From: an uncultured Olleya sp.
GTDB taxonomy: Bacteria; Bacteroidota; Bacteroidia; Flavobacteriales; Flavobacteriaceae
Direction of reading: 5' to 3'
DNA length: 64,000 nt
NCBI GenBank assembly: GCA_947503885.1
Contig: CANNFD010000001.1
Span: forward strand, 434,001 to 498,000
A program made the position numbers and the translations under genes. The notes below the pieces were generated by a model. That model did no database searches, was not told the DNA's origin, and worked only from the letters and a program-made list of their open reading frames with translations. Positions 50,612-58,941 of the stretch are shown here, one piece after another; position 1 is the first letter of the stretch, and each line of letters begins with the position of its first letter.

Positions 50612-51082
50612 ATGACACTTTCAGAAATAAAAAAACACTTAACCCAATTAAAAACAATTTCATTTACTTTACCTGATGGACGCTTAGTCCCAAACCATTT
50701 TCATGTTACCGAAGTTGGAAAAGTTACCAAACACTTTATAGATTGTGGTGGTACAGTAAGACAAGAAAAAAAGGTAAATTTTCAGTTATGGAATGCAGAT
50801 GATTACGACCACAGACTGCATCCTGAAAAACTAATTAAAATTATTGAAATGTCTGAAGACATCTTTAATCTTGAAGGTTTAGAGATTGAAGTAGAGTATC
50901 AAGGCGAACAAACCATACAAAAATTTGGTTTGGAGTTTCATGATAACTCATTTCAATTAACCTCATTAGTTACAGACTGTTTAGCTAAAGACAAATGCGG
51001 TATTCCAGAACCAAAACAAAAAATAAAACTTTCAGAAATACAAGCTGATCAATCTTGCGCACCTGGCTCTGGCTGTTGCTAG
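50612..51082 (+). CDS. DUF6428-like protein in arsenic operon
   Basis: The 156-residue protein resembles DUF6428, a family I recall beside arsR in Bacteroidetes (LPDGRLVPNHFHVTEVG, YDHRLHPEKLIKIIE). It has a Cys-rich tail (DQSCAPGSGCC) that could bind metalloid. It is probably cytoplasmic. Function unknown, but its position between arsR and the arsC-like gene ties it to arsenic handling. Confidence 0.7.
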   Translation: MTLSEIKKHLTQLKTISFTLPDGRLVPNHFHVTEVGKVTKHFIDCGGTVRQEKKVNFQLWNADDYDHRLHPEKLIKIIEMSEDIFNLEGLEIEVEYQGEQTIQKFGLEFHDNSFQLTSLVTDCLAKDKCGIPEPKQKIKLSEIQADQSCAPGSGCC

Positions 51083-51097
51083 ATTAAACTATTATAA

Positions 51098-51727
51098 ATG
51101 AACAAAATAAATTCTTTCAAAACATTAAACGATTATATAATCCAACTTGATGTTTCAACAATAACTGCGCAAAGAAAACTGGTGTTACAACCACTTATAG
51201 ATTATATTAAATCAAAAAAGAAAAGCCAAAAACCAATTGACTTAAATTTTATTTGCACCCATAATTCTAGGCGCAGTCATTTAGCTCAAGTATGGGGACA
51301 AGTCATGGCTAGTCATTTTAAAATTAATAACGTAACTTGTTATTCTGGTGGGACAGAAATTACTGCTATGTTTCCTAAAATAGCAGACACCTTAATCAGT
51401 ACAGGTTTTGATATTACCGCTTTGTCTGAAGGTAAAAACCCAGTTTACAGTATCAAATATTCTGATAATAACCATCCTATTATCGCATTTTCAAAAACAT
51501 ATGATGATGGTTTTAATCCAAAATCAGGTTTCGCTGCAATTTTAACTTGCTCAAGTGCAGACCAAGGTTGTCCTTTTATTGCAGGAGCTGCAAAACGTAT
51601 TCCTGTGACTTATGAAGATCCAAAAGCATTTGATAATACAGACCTTCAATCTGAAAAATATTTAGAACGCTCTACTCAAATTGCGACCGAAATGAAATAC
51701 ATATTTCAACAGGTAACTGCAAACTAA
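51098..51727 (+). CDS. ArsC-like low-molecular-weight phosphatase-fold protein
   Basis: The P-loop FICTHNSRRSHLAQVWGQ is a CX5R catalytic site shared by LMW-PTP and thioredoxin-type arsenate reductases. Later cysteines (LTCSSADQGCPF) resemble the redox pair used to reduce arsenate. The protein is 209 residues, longer than arsC. The most likely role in this operon is arsenate reduction, which needs biochemical proof. Confidence 0.72.
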   Translation: MNKINSFKTLNDYIIQLDVSTITAQRKLVLQPLIDYIKSKKKSQKPIDLNFICTHNSRRSHLAQVWGQVMASHFKINNVTCYSGGTEITAMFPKIADTLISTGFDITALSEGKNPVYSIKYSDNNHPIIAFSKTYDDGFNPKSGFAAILTCSSADQGCPFIAGAAKRIPVTYEDPKAFDNTDLQSEKYLERSTQIATEMKYIFQQVTAN

Positions 51728-52375
51728 ATGAGAAAATATCTAGCCGAAACCATTGGTACATTTGCTATGATTTTTTGTGGTTGTGGAGCCATGACTATAA
51801 ACGAAGTTACCAATGGAAGCATTACACACGTTGGTGTTGCTGCAGTTTGGGGATTAATAGTTATGGCAATGATTTACACCTTTGGTGCAACCTCTGGAGC
51901 GCATTTTAATCCTGCAGTTTCTATAGGTTTTGCTGTTGCCAAAAAGTTCGCTTGGAAAGAGGTCCCAAAATATTTTACAGCCCAATTAATAGGAGCTGTA
52001 TTAGCAATTGGACTACTTTGGTATTTGTTTCCTGAAAGTCAATTTTTAGGAGAAAGCACTCCAATGAGTGGTTACCCAAGTTTAAAAGCTGCCATTTTAG
52101 AATTTATACTCACTTTTATTTTAATGGTCGTTATTATAAATATTTCTACAGGAAGTAAAGAAGTTGGTATAATGGCAGGAATAGCTATTGGTGGTATTAT
52201 TCTTTTAGAAGCTATGTTTGCTGGACCAATTACAAAAGCATCCATGAATCCTGTTCGTACCTTAGCTCCTGCTCTATTTACAGGTCGTTTTGATCATGTT
52301 TTGTTTTATATAACTGCTCATATTTTAGGCGCTATTTCTGCAGTGTATTCTTTTAAATTATTCAAGACTAAATAA
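51728..52375 (+). CDS. Aquaporin/MIP-family channel, AqpS-like
   Basis: This six-helix MIP channel has a first NPA box (AHFNPAVSIG) and a second box altered to NPV (SMNPVRTLAPAL). It follows directly on the arsC-like gene, so a role as arsenite exit channel, as AqpS in Sinorhizobium ars operons, is likely. No ArsB or Acr3 pump is in the window, so this may be the only exit path in the operon. Start is ATG 51728, touching the previous stop. Confidence 0.85.
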   Translation: MRKYLAETIGTFAMIFCGCGAMTINEVTNGSITHVGVAAVWGLIVMAMIYTFGATSGAHFNPAVSIGFAVAKKFAWKEVPKYFTAQLIGAVLAIGLLWYLFPESQFLGESTPMSGYPSLKAAILEFILTFILMVVIINISTGSKEVGIMAGIAIGGIILLEAMFAGPITKASMNPVRTLAPALFTGRFDHVLFYITAHILGAISAVYSFKLFKTK

Positions 52376-52400
52376 CAAGACACAAAGTCTTGTTAATTTT
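52374..52400 (+). terminator. Terminator of the arsenic operon
   Basis: AACAAGAC (52374-52381) and GTCTTGTT (52387-52394) form a perfect 8-bp stem with loop ACAAA, followed by a T-rich stretch. Confidence 0.75.
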
Positions 52401-52431
52401 GTTTAACTATTAATAAAAATCGTTAAACATT

Positions 52432-52451
52432 TTGTATCTTTATACAATAAT
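52432..52451 (+). promoter_or_regulatory. Dyad TTGTAT-CTTT-ATACAA with 16-mer shared with the gpx upstream region
   Basis: The 6-4-6 dyad (52432-52447) precedes the TetR-like ATG by 17 bp and could bind that regulator. Bases 52436-52451, ATCTTTATACAATAAT, recur at 57422-57437. Confidence 0.35.
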
Positions 52452-52464
52452 AAATAGTACGGTA

Positions 52465-53121
52465 ATGGCAAAAAAGAAAAACATCAGTAAAAACGATATC
52501 ATTTCATTATATATGGATTATGTCTTAGAGCACAACGAACAACCAAAATCGGTTTACGCGTTTGCAAAGCATAATAATTTTGAAGAATCTAAATTTTACG
52601 AATATTTTGGGACTTTTGAAGCTATTGAAAAAGGAATTTTTAAAGCCTTTTTTGATAACACACTAAAGGCTTTAGAAGCTAGCGAAGAGTACGCACATTT
52701 TGAGCCTAGAAACAAATTACTTAGTTTTTACTTTACCTTTTTTGAAAACTTAACTGCCAACCGAAGCTATGTGATTTATGCTTTACAAAAACACAAAAAC
52801 AGCTTAAAAGGGTTTACTGTTTTAGCAGAATTAAAAGCAAGCTTTACACATTACATCAAAGATTTAGGCATTGAGTTAATAGATACTAAACAAGAACAAC
52901 TTAATAAAATTCAAGATAAAGGGCTTACAGAATCTGCTTGGATGCAATTATTGTTAACCCTAAAATTTTGGATGGATGATACGTCAGCTTCATTTGAAAA
53001 AACAGATATTTTTATTGAAAAATCAATCAATACAAGTTTTGATGTTATAAATGTGATGCCTTTAAAAAGCATTATTGACTTTGGAAAATTCATCTTTAAA
53101 GAAAAATTTCAAACTAAATAA
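52465..53121 (+). CDS. TetR-like transcriptional regulator
   Basis: The 218-residue protein has an N-terminal helix-turn-helix (residues 8-55, SVYAFAKHNNFEESKFYEYFG) and a C-terminal domain resembling TetR-family C-terminal regions of Bacteroidetes. It heads a string of light and oxidative-stress genes on the same strand. I start it at ATG 52465 rather than the upstream in-frame start. A dyad lies just upstream. Confidence 0.75.
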   Translation: MAKKKNISKNDIISLYMDYVLEHNEQPKSVYAFAKHNNFEESKFYEYFGTFEAIEKGIFKAFFDNTLKALEASEEYAHFEPRNKLLSFYFTFFENLTANRSYVIYALQKHKNSLKGFTVLAELKASFTHYIKDLGIELIDTKQEQLNKIQDKGLTESAWMQLLLTLKFWMDDTSASFEKTDIFIEKSINTSFDVINVMPLKSIIDFGKFIFKEKFQTK

Positions 53122-53167
53122 ATTGTTGTTTTACAAAACAAACAACTAAAATTAAAACATATCACTA

Positions 53168-54481
53168 TTGAAAACAATAGATAAAATACCAACTTCAAAA
53201 ATTTCTAGAGCAACCAAACTTGTGACTACTGGAGCAAAAGTTGGTGTAAATTACTTAAAGTATTATGGTGATAAACTCACCAAAACTGAAGAAGAAGCTA
53301 AAGCCAAACTAAACGAAAATAACGCAGAGGATATTTATGATAGCCTAAAACAGCTTAAAGGAAGTGCACTTAAAGTAGCACAAATGCTAAGCATGGAAAA
53401 AAGCATTTTACCACAAGCTTATGTAGAAAAATTCTCGTTAGCCCAGTTTTCGGTCCCCCCGTTATCGGCCCCTTTAGTTAGTAAAACCTTTAAAAAATAC
53501 TTTGGGAAATTACCAAGCCAAATTTACGACTCTTTTAATCTTACTTCTGTAAATGCTGCCAGTATAGGTCAAGTACATTTAGCAGAAAAGGATGGGAAAA
53601 AACTTGCTGTGAAAATTCAATATCCAGGAGTCGCTGATAGCATTGCTAGTGATTTGGCTATGGTAAAACCCATTGCTATTAAAATGTTTAATATTAAAGG
53701 TAAAGACTCGGATAAATATTTTAAAGAAGTTGAAAACAAATTAATTGAAGAGACTAATTACATATTAGAAGTACAACAAAGCAAAGCTATTGTTGCTGCT
53801 TGCCAACACATTCCAAATTTAAAATTCCCTAATTATTATGAAGAGCTATCTTCAGAGCGAATTATAACTATGGATTGGATGGAAGGCGAACATCTTTCAG
53901 AATTTACTGCTTATAATACAGACCAAGTTAAAGCAAACCAATTAGGTCAAGCCCTTTGGGATTTTTATATGTACCAAATGCATGTTGTTAAAAAAGTGCA
54001 TGCAGATCCACATCCTGGTAACTTTTTAGTATCACAACCTGGTGATTTAATTGCTTTAGATTTTGGCTGCATGAAAGAAGTTCCTGAAGATTTTTACGTC
54101 CCATATTTTGAGTTAGCTAAACCAGAAGTTATAGGTAATACAAAGCTATTTACAGAAAAAATGTTTGAGTTAGAAATACTTAAAAAAGAAGATACAGAAG
54201 AAGAGTTAGCTTTTTTTTCTGCTATGTTTCATGAGTTATTAAGTTTATTTACCAAACCTTTTCATTCTGAAACTTTTGATTTTTCTGACCCTGAGTTTTT
54301 TAATGCCATTTCAGAAATGGGACAACGTTACAGCAAAAGTACAGAACTAAGAAAAATGAATGGAAACAGAGGATCAAAACACTTTATCTATATTAACAGA
54401 ACCTTTTTTGGGTTGTATAATCTAATGTTTGACTTAAAAGCAAAAGGGGTTAAAATCAATAATTTTAAAACCTTAACTTAA
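53168..54481 (+). CDS. ABC1/AarF/UbiB kinase-like protein
   Basis: The protein has the UbiB nucleotide-site region NAASIGQVHLAEK, VKIQYPG, VHADPHPGNFL and the DFG-like ALDFGCM. These atypical kinases are ATPases linked to quinone and lipid metabolism. The start is TTG 53168; no ATG or GTG lies just upstream. It lies between the TetR-like regulator and the SDR gene and was probably recruited to the same stress cluster. Length 437. Confidence 0.88.
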   Translation: MKTIDKIPTSKISRATKLVTTGAKVGVNYLKYYGDKLTKTEEEAKAKLNENNAEDIYDSLKQLKGSALKVAQMLSMEKSILPQAYVEKFSLAQFSVPPLSAPLVSKTFKKYFGKLPSQIYDSFNLTSVNAASIGQVHLAEKDGKKLAVKIQYPGVADSIASDLAMVKPIAIKMFNIKGKDSDKYFKEVENKLIEETNYILEVQQSKAIVAACQHIPNLKFPNYYEELSSERIITMDWMEGEHLSEFTAYNTDQVKANQLGQALWDFYMYQMHVVKKVHADPHPGNFLVSQPGDLIALDFGCMKEVPEDFYVPYFELAKPEVIGNTKLFTEKMFELEILKKEDTEEELAFFSAMFHELLSLFTKPFHSETFDFSDPEFFNAISEMGQRYSKSTELRKMNGNRGSKHFIYINRTFFGLYNLMFDLKAKGVKINNFKTLT

Positions 54482-54499
54482 TAAACAAATTTACAACCC

Positions 54500-55924
54500 A
54501 TGAGAATATTAGTAACAGGTGCAACAGGATACATTGGCAAACGTATCATTCCATTGTTATTAGAGCAAGGACACACTGTAGTTTGCGCTGTTAGGGGTAA
54601 GTTACGTACCGAAAAAAAATATTCAGAAGAAGATAATCTGCATGTGGTTGAAGCTGATTTTTTAAAACCAGAAACACTTAAAAATATTCCTAAAGATATT
54701 GATGCTGCTTATTATTTGATTCATTCTATGTCAAATTCTGTAGATCAATTTCATCAAATGGAAGAAGATTGCGCAGTTAATTTTAAAAACTGTATTGAAG
54801 CTACACAAGCAAAACAGGTCATTTATCTTAGTGGTATAACTAACGACACTAAACTTTCTAAACACTTATTATCCAGAAAAAATGTAGAACACACTTTAAA
54901 ATCTGACCAATATGCATTAACCGTTTTTAAAGCGGGAATTATTGTTGGTTCTGGTAGTGCTAGTTTTGAAATTATAAGAGATTTAGTCGAAAAACTTCCA
55001 GTTATGATTGCTCCAAAATGGTTAAATACCAAAACGCAACCTATCGGTGTGCGCGATGTTTTAGCATTTTTAACTAAAGGATTAGGGAAAACAGAATTAT
55101 ACAATACCTCTCACGATATTTTTGGACCAGAAGTAATGACTTATAAGCAAATGTTGCTAAAATTTGCCAAAGTCAGAAAACTAAAACGCTACATTATTAC
55201 GGTTCCAGTAATGACACCAAAACTATCAAGTTATTGGCTCTATTTTGTGACATCCACCTCTTACAAATTGGCGTCATCATTAGTAAACAGTATGGGAATT
55301 GAAATTATTGGTCAAAAAAGTAACATCAATACAATTTTAGATGTAAAACCAATGTCCTATGAGGAAGCTGTTAAATTTGCATTTGTAAAAATCGAAGCTA
55401 ATAATATCTTATCTAGCTGGAAAGATGCCTTTATAAACAGTCGGCAAAAAAAGCAAATCTCGACAAAATACCTTCAAGTCCCAGAATACGGATGTTTTAA
55501 AGACGTTAAAGAACGTGATGTTTTAGATGAAAAACGTACTATTGAAAAAATATGGGCTATTGGAGGAGAAAATGGATGGTATTATGGCACCACATTGTGG
55601 AAAATTAGAGGTTACATAGACAAATTTGTTGGAGGGATTGGATTAAGACGCGGTCGCACTAATAAAACAGAATTAAAAACTGGTGACGCGCTAGATTTTT
55701 GGCGTGTATTAGTTGCTGACAAAGCACAACAACGTTTAATCCTTTTTGCCGAAATGAAACTACCAGGAGAAGCTTGGTTAGAGTTTAAAGTATCCAAAGG
55801 TAAAATCTACCAACGTGCTACGTTTAGACCTCGTGGATTAGCTGGAAGATTGTATTGGTATAGCGTCCTCCCTTTTCATGGGTTTATATTTAATGGGATG
55901 ATAAAAAAACTAGCAAATGCATAA
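54500..55924 (+). CDS. SDR-family NAD(P)-binding protein with DUF2867 domain
   Basis: The first part is an atypical SDR with the loop VTGATGYIGKR (residues 5-15) and YYLIHSM. The last part (about residues 320-474) is DUF2867 (ENGWYYGTTLWKIRG, GEAWLEFKV). SDR-DUF2867 proteins are found in light-inducible and photolyase clusters of other bacteria; the substrate is unknown. It starts 18 bp after the UbiB-like gene. Confidence 0.85.
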   Translation: MRILVTGATGYIGKRIIPLLLEQGHTVVCAVRGKLRTEKKYSEEDNLHVVEADFLKPETLKNIPKDIDAAYYLIHSMSNSVDQFHQMEEDCAVNFKNCIEATQAKQVIYLSGITNDTKLSKHLLSRKNVEHTLKSDQYALTVFKAGIIVGSGSASFEIIRDLVEKLPVMIAPKWLNTKTQPIGVRDVLAFLTKGLGKTELYNTSHDIFGPEVMTYKQMLLKFAKVRKLKRYIITVPVMTPKLSSYWLYFVTSTSYKLASSLVNSMGIEIIGQKSNINTILDVKPMSYEEAVKFAFVKIEANNILSSWKDAFINSRQKKQISTKYLQVPEYGCFKDVKERDVLDEKRTIEKIWAIGGENGWYYGTTLWKIRGYIDKFVGGIGLRRGRTNKTELKTGDALDFWRVLVADKAQQRLILFAEMKLPGEAWLEFKVSKGKIYQRATFRPRGLAGRLYWYSVLPFHGFIFNGMIKKLANA

Positions 55925-56309
55925 AAGTATACCTACTAAAAGCAAATACCTTAACTGTATTTTTAGAACGTAATTTTATTCTTTTAATATAAAATTTAAC
56001 AAAAAAGTAAGTAATCGATTTTTTATACGACATACAATTAAAGTAAAACAACAGGATGCCTGAATAACAATAAGTTACTTCTATTTTTTAATAGACAAAT
56101 CTAATATGTTAAATAATGTTTAATGTTAATTAAAAAAGGATGAACATTATATATATTTGGACATTACTGTTTTTAGAATATTTAAAGAATTATAAAATAT
56201 ATTTAAATTTACTAGACAATAAAACACGACAAAACATCTAAACGTTAGATAGTTACAAAATCTGCTTTGATTTGGCCTGTTAAACCAAATACAGCAATTA
56301 AAAAGAAAA
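55925..56309. other. 385-bp AT-rich gap before folE
   Basis: No coding frame of note is seen. It holds a dyad ATCTAA-ACG-TTAGAT (56236-56250), a TATATTTG element (56152-56159) resembling a Bacteroidetes -7 box without a clear -33 partner, and an ATTTGG...CCAAAT stem (56270-56290). The stretch TTTTATACGACATACAATTA (56022-56041) loosely resembles the shared 16-mer. It probably carries the folE promoter. Confidence 0.4.
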
Positions 56310-57005
56310 ATGAACAAACAACAAACCTTACCAAAACAAATTAACCAAGACCTTAATGGCATTGACTATCAAGACATTGGAGACGACCACCTTTTTACTG
56401 GTTTGGAAACCCCTTTAAAAGCTGATGCTTTCAAGCTTTCGGACCAAGAAAAAAAAGATAGAATAGCTATTCTTTTTGAAGAAATCATGGACGTTATAGG
56501 CTTAGATCTGACAGATGATTCATTAAAAGGCACACCAAAAAGAGTGGCAAAAATGTACATTGATGAAATATTTTCCGGATTAAACCCTAGAAATATGCCA
56601 AAAATTGCGTTATTTGACAATAAATACCGTTACAATCAAATGTTGGTGGAGAAAAATATAACTTTTTACTCCAATTGCGAGCATCACTTTGTACCCATTA
56701 TTGGTAAAGCTCATGTAGCTTATATTTCTTCAGGGAAAGTAATAGGCTTATCAAAACTAAACAGAATTGTACAGTATTATGCTAAACGTCCTCAGGTGCA
56801 AGAACGTTTAACTAACCAAATAGCAGAAGCGCTTAAAGCAGCATTAAAAACTGATGATGTTGCTGTTATTATTGATGCCAAACACTTATGTGTATCGTCA
56901 CGAGGCATTAAAGACGACACTTCTGCAACAGTGACGACCTTCTATGGTGGTAAATTTAATACCCCAGAGAAAATAGCCGAATTACAAAATTATTTAAAAG
57001 ATTAG
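56310..57005 (+). CDS. folE: GTP cyclohydrolase I
   Basis: FolE converts GTP to dihydroneopterin triphosphate, the pterin source for folates, and here possibly for the antenna cofactor of the nearby photolyase. The zinc-ligand motifs FYSNCEHHFVPIIGKAHV and KHLCVSSRGIKDDTSA are intact. Length (231) includes an N-terminal extension of about 45 residues. The 74-residue gene follows after 4 bp. Confidence 0.94.
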   Translation: MNKQQTLPKQINQDLNGIDYQDIGDDHLFTGLETPLKADAFKLSDQEKKDRIAILFEEIMDVIGLDLTDDSLKGTPKRVAKMYIDEIFSGLNPRNMPKIALFDNKYRYNQMLVEKNITFYSNCEHHFVPIIGKAHVAYISSGKVIGLSKLNRIVQYYAKRPQVQERLTNQIAEALKAALKTDDVAVIIDAKHLCVSSRGIKDDTSATVTTFYGGKFNTPEKIAELQNYLKD

Positions 57006-57009
57006 CATT

Positions 57010-57234
57010 ATGAGTATCGTAGAAAAAGCAATAGAATTTTCGCAAAAAAAACACAAGTTTATCACTACAAGTGATCGTATTCTAGCTTCAAGAGAGGCTA
57101 AGGATTTGATACTTGGGGTTAATGAGCTTTACAAAGAAAATAAGGATCCTAAATTAATGGACCTTATGAAAGACTTAACTGTGATTAAACAGAAAATCGA
57201 AAAACGATTAAAAGGAAGACCATCTGCAGCCTAA
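57010..57234 (+). CDS. Small helical protein of unknown function after folE
   Basis: A 74-residue, basic, almost entirely helical protein. No domain is recognised. Its 4-bp spacing behind folE and the terminator after it show it is co-transcribed with folE. It could be a small binding protein of the stress response. Prediction as a gene is good; function is open. Confidence 0.65.
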   Translation: MSIVEKAIEFSQKKHKFITTSDRILASREAKDLILGVNELYKENKDPKLMDLMKDLTVIKQKIEKRLKGRPSAA

Positions 57235-57263
57235 GCTATAGACAAACTATCCTTGTAACATAT

Positions 57264-57311
57264 AAAGTGGTATTAATTAATAAGTTAAATCTTATTGATA
57301 CCACTTTTTTT
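57264..57311 (+). terminator. Terminator after the folE unit
   Basis: AAAGTGGTAT and ATACCACTTT form the base of a long stem (with AATAAG/CTTATT near the loop), followed by T residues. Confidence 0.8.
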
Positions 57312-57402
57312 ATACCTAAACTCTAAATATTGCAGTAAATATTTAGTACTTTTTAAAGGTTATTTTTACGGATAGAATAACAAAAGCGTCTATTAAATAA
57401 TA

Positions 57403-57445
57403 CGCTTAAATTATTATAATAATCTTTATACAATAATCTTAAGCG
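57403..57445 (+). promoter_or_regulatory. Inverted repeat and shared 16-mer upstream of gpx
   Basis: CGCTTAA (57403-57409) and TTAAGCG (57439-57445) face each other. The loop carries ATCTTTATACAATAAT (57422-57437), the same 16 bases found upstream of the TetR-like gene. The gpx start is 20 bp further on. A role in control is inferred. Confidence 0.35.
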
Positions 57446-57465
57446 GAGTTTTAAAATATAAATTA

Positions 57466-58008
57466 ATGAATCCATTTAAAGCCTTTATCGCAACCTTTTG
57501 TAATAAAAACAATACTACATTAGACACTTCTAATCTTCCTGATATTTACGACGTAAAAATCAACAGTTTACAAGGCAAACCTATAGATTTAAGCACTTTT
57601 AAAGGCAAACATATTTTGTTTGTTAATGTCGCTTCAAAATGTGGTTTTACACCACAATACAAAGACTTACAAGAGTTACATAAAAAATACAGTGATAAGC
57701 TGCAAATTATTGGCGTGCCTTGTAACCAATTTGGAAACCAAGAGCCTGGTGATAGTGATGCTATTGAAAATTTTTGCGAGGTAAATTATGGCGTTTCATT
57801 TTTAATCACTCAAAAAATAGATGTTAAAGGCAATAATCAACATCCATTATACAAATGGCTAACCCAAAAAGCTAAAAACGGAGTGCGTAGCTCTTCAGTA
57901 AAATGGAATTTTCAAAAATACATAGTTAGTCCAAACGGTACATATTTAGATTACTTCTACTCTACCACAAAACCAAACAGTCCAAAAATCAAAAACTATT
58001 TAAAATGA
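57466..58008 (+). CDS. Glutathione-peroxidase-family protein
   Basis: Thioredoxin-fold peroxidase with the peroxidatic cysteine at C59 (NVASKCGFTPQY), the Gln block PCNQFGNQEPG and the Trp block VKWNFQKY. The selenocysteine position is Cys, as usual in bacteria. It removes hydroperoxides, probably with thioredoxin as reductant. Its stop overlaps the TspO start by 4 bp. Length 180. Confidence 0.92.
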   Translation: MNPFKAFIATFCNKNNTTLDTSNLPDIYDVKINSLQGKPIDLSTFKGKHILFVNVASKCGFTPQYKDLQELHKKYSDKLQIIGVPCNQFGNQEPGDSDAIENFCEVNYGVSFLITQKIDVKGNNQHPLYKWLTQKAKNGVRSSSVKWNFQKYIVSPNGTYLDYFYSTTKPNSPKIKNYLK

Positions 58009-58466
58009 AATTATTAAAACCAATACTATTATTTTTAATTATCAATTTTGGAAGTCTAGCACTTGGTAGCTGGCTAATGGATAACGGACCAAGATCAGAT
58101 TGGTACACAAATTTAAACCAAGCACCATGGACACCGCCAGGTTGGGCATTTGGTGTTGCTTGGACATTAATAATGGTTTGTTTTTCAATATATCTAGCCT
58201 ATTTATTTAATACAATAAATAATCAAAAATTAAAACTGGTGTTTACTGTTCAAGTTATTTTAAATATAAGTTGGAATTATATATTTTTCAATCAGCACTT
58301 AGTACTATTAGGCTTAGTTACAATAATTGCTTTAACTATAGTTGTCTTCTACTTTTTCTTCAACTATAAAAAACACGTTAAAAACATTAGTTTTTTGCTA
58401 TTACCTTATATGGTTTGGTTGTTAATTGCAACATCGCTTAATGCTTATATTCTGTTAAATAATTAA
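58005..58466 (+). CDS. TspO/MBR-family membrane protein
   Basis: Five membrane segments in 153 residues, with the tryptophan-rich TspO signature PWTPPGWAFGVAWTLI near residues 42-57. TspO proteins bind tetrapyrroles and respond to oxidative stress. It overlaps gpx by 4 bp and is 10 bp before the SRPBCC gene, so all are one operon. Confidence 0.9.
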   Translation: MKLLKPILLFLIINFGSLALGSWLMDNGPRSDWYTNLNQAPWTPPGWAFGVAWTLIMVCFSIYLAYLFNTINNQKLKLVFTVQVILNISWNYIFFNQHLVLLGLVTIIALTIVVFYFFFNYKKHVKNISFLLLPYMVWLLIATSLNAYILLNN

Positions 58467-58476
58467 ACCATAGATT

Positions 58477-58938
58477 ATGAAAATATATAGGTTACACAAA
58501 AAACAAAAGTTACCAATCACTAAAGCACAAGCTTGGCAGTTTCTATCTGACCCAAAAAACCTAAAAACAATTACACCTGATTATATGGGGTTTAATATTT
58601 TGTCCGGTGCTGATAGACCAATGTTTGCAGGACAGATTATACAATATATTGTAACACCCGTTTTAGGCATTAAAACCAAGTGGATTACAGAAATCACACA
58701 TATTAAAGAAGGCGACTATTTTGTGGACGAGCAACGTTTTGGCCCCTATGCCTTATGGCACCATAAACATTTTATTAAAGAAATTGATGGCGGGGTTGAA
58801 ATGGAAGATATTATAGATTACAAACTACCAATGGGCATTTTAGGACAATTAGTACATCCTATATTAGTAAAACCTAAATTGGAAGACATTTTTAATTATA
58901 GAACAACAAAATTAGAAGCCCTTTTTGGCAAATATTAA
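58477..58938 (+). CDS. SRPBCC-family protein
   Basis: This 153-residue START/Bet v1-like fold (LSDPKNLKTITPDYMGF, FVDEQRFGPYALWHHKHFI) has a ligand cavity for a hydrophobic molecule. Family members occur beside photolyase and SDR genes in light-responsive clusters. The ligand is unknown. It precedes the photolyase gene by 3 bp. Confidence 0.8.
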   Translation: MKIYRLHKKQKLPITKAQAWQFLSDPKNLKTITPDYMGFNILSGADRPMFAGQIIQYIVTPVLGIKTKWITEITHIKEGDYFVDEQRFGPYALWHHKHFIKEIDGGVEMEDIIDYKLPMGILGQLVHPILVKPKLEDIFNYRTTKLEALFGKY

Positions 58939-58941
58939 AAT

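Noticed and set aside
51098-51727. Classical ArsC of the glutaredoxin type
   Set aside because: The CX5R P-loop places it with LMW-phosphatase-type reductases, not with the glutaredoxin-dependent ArsC.
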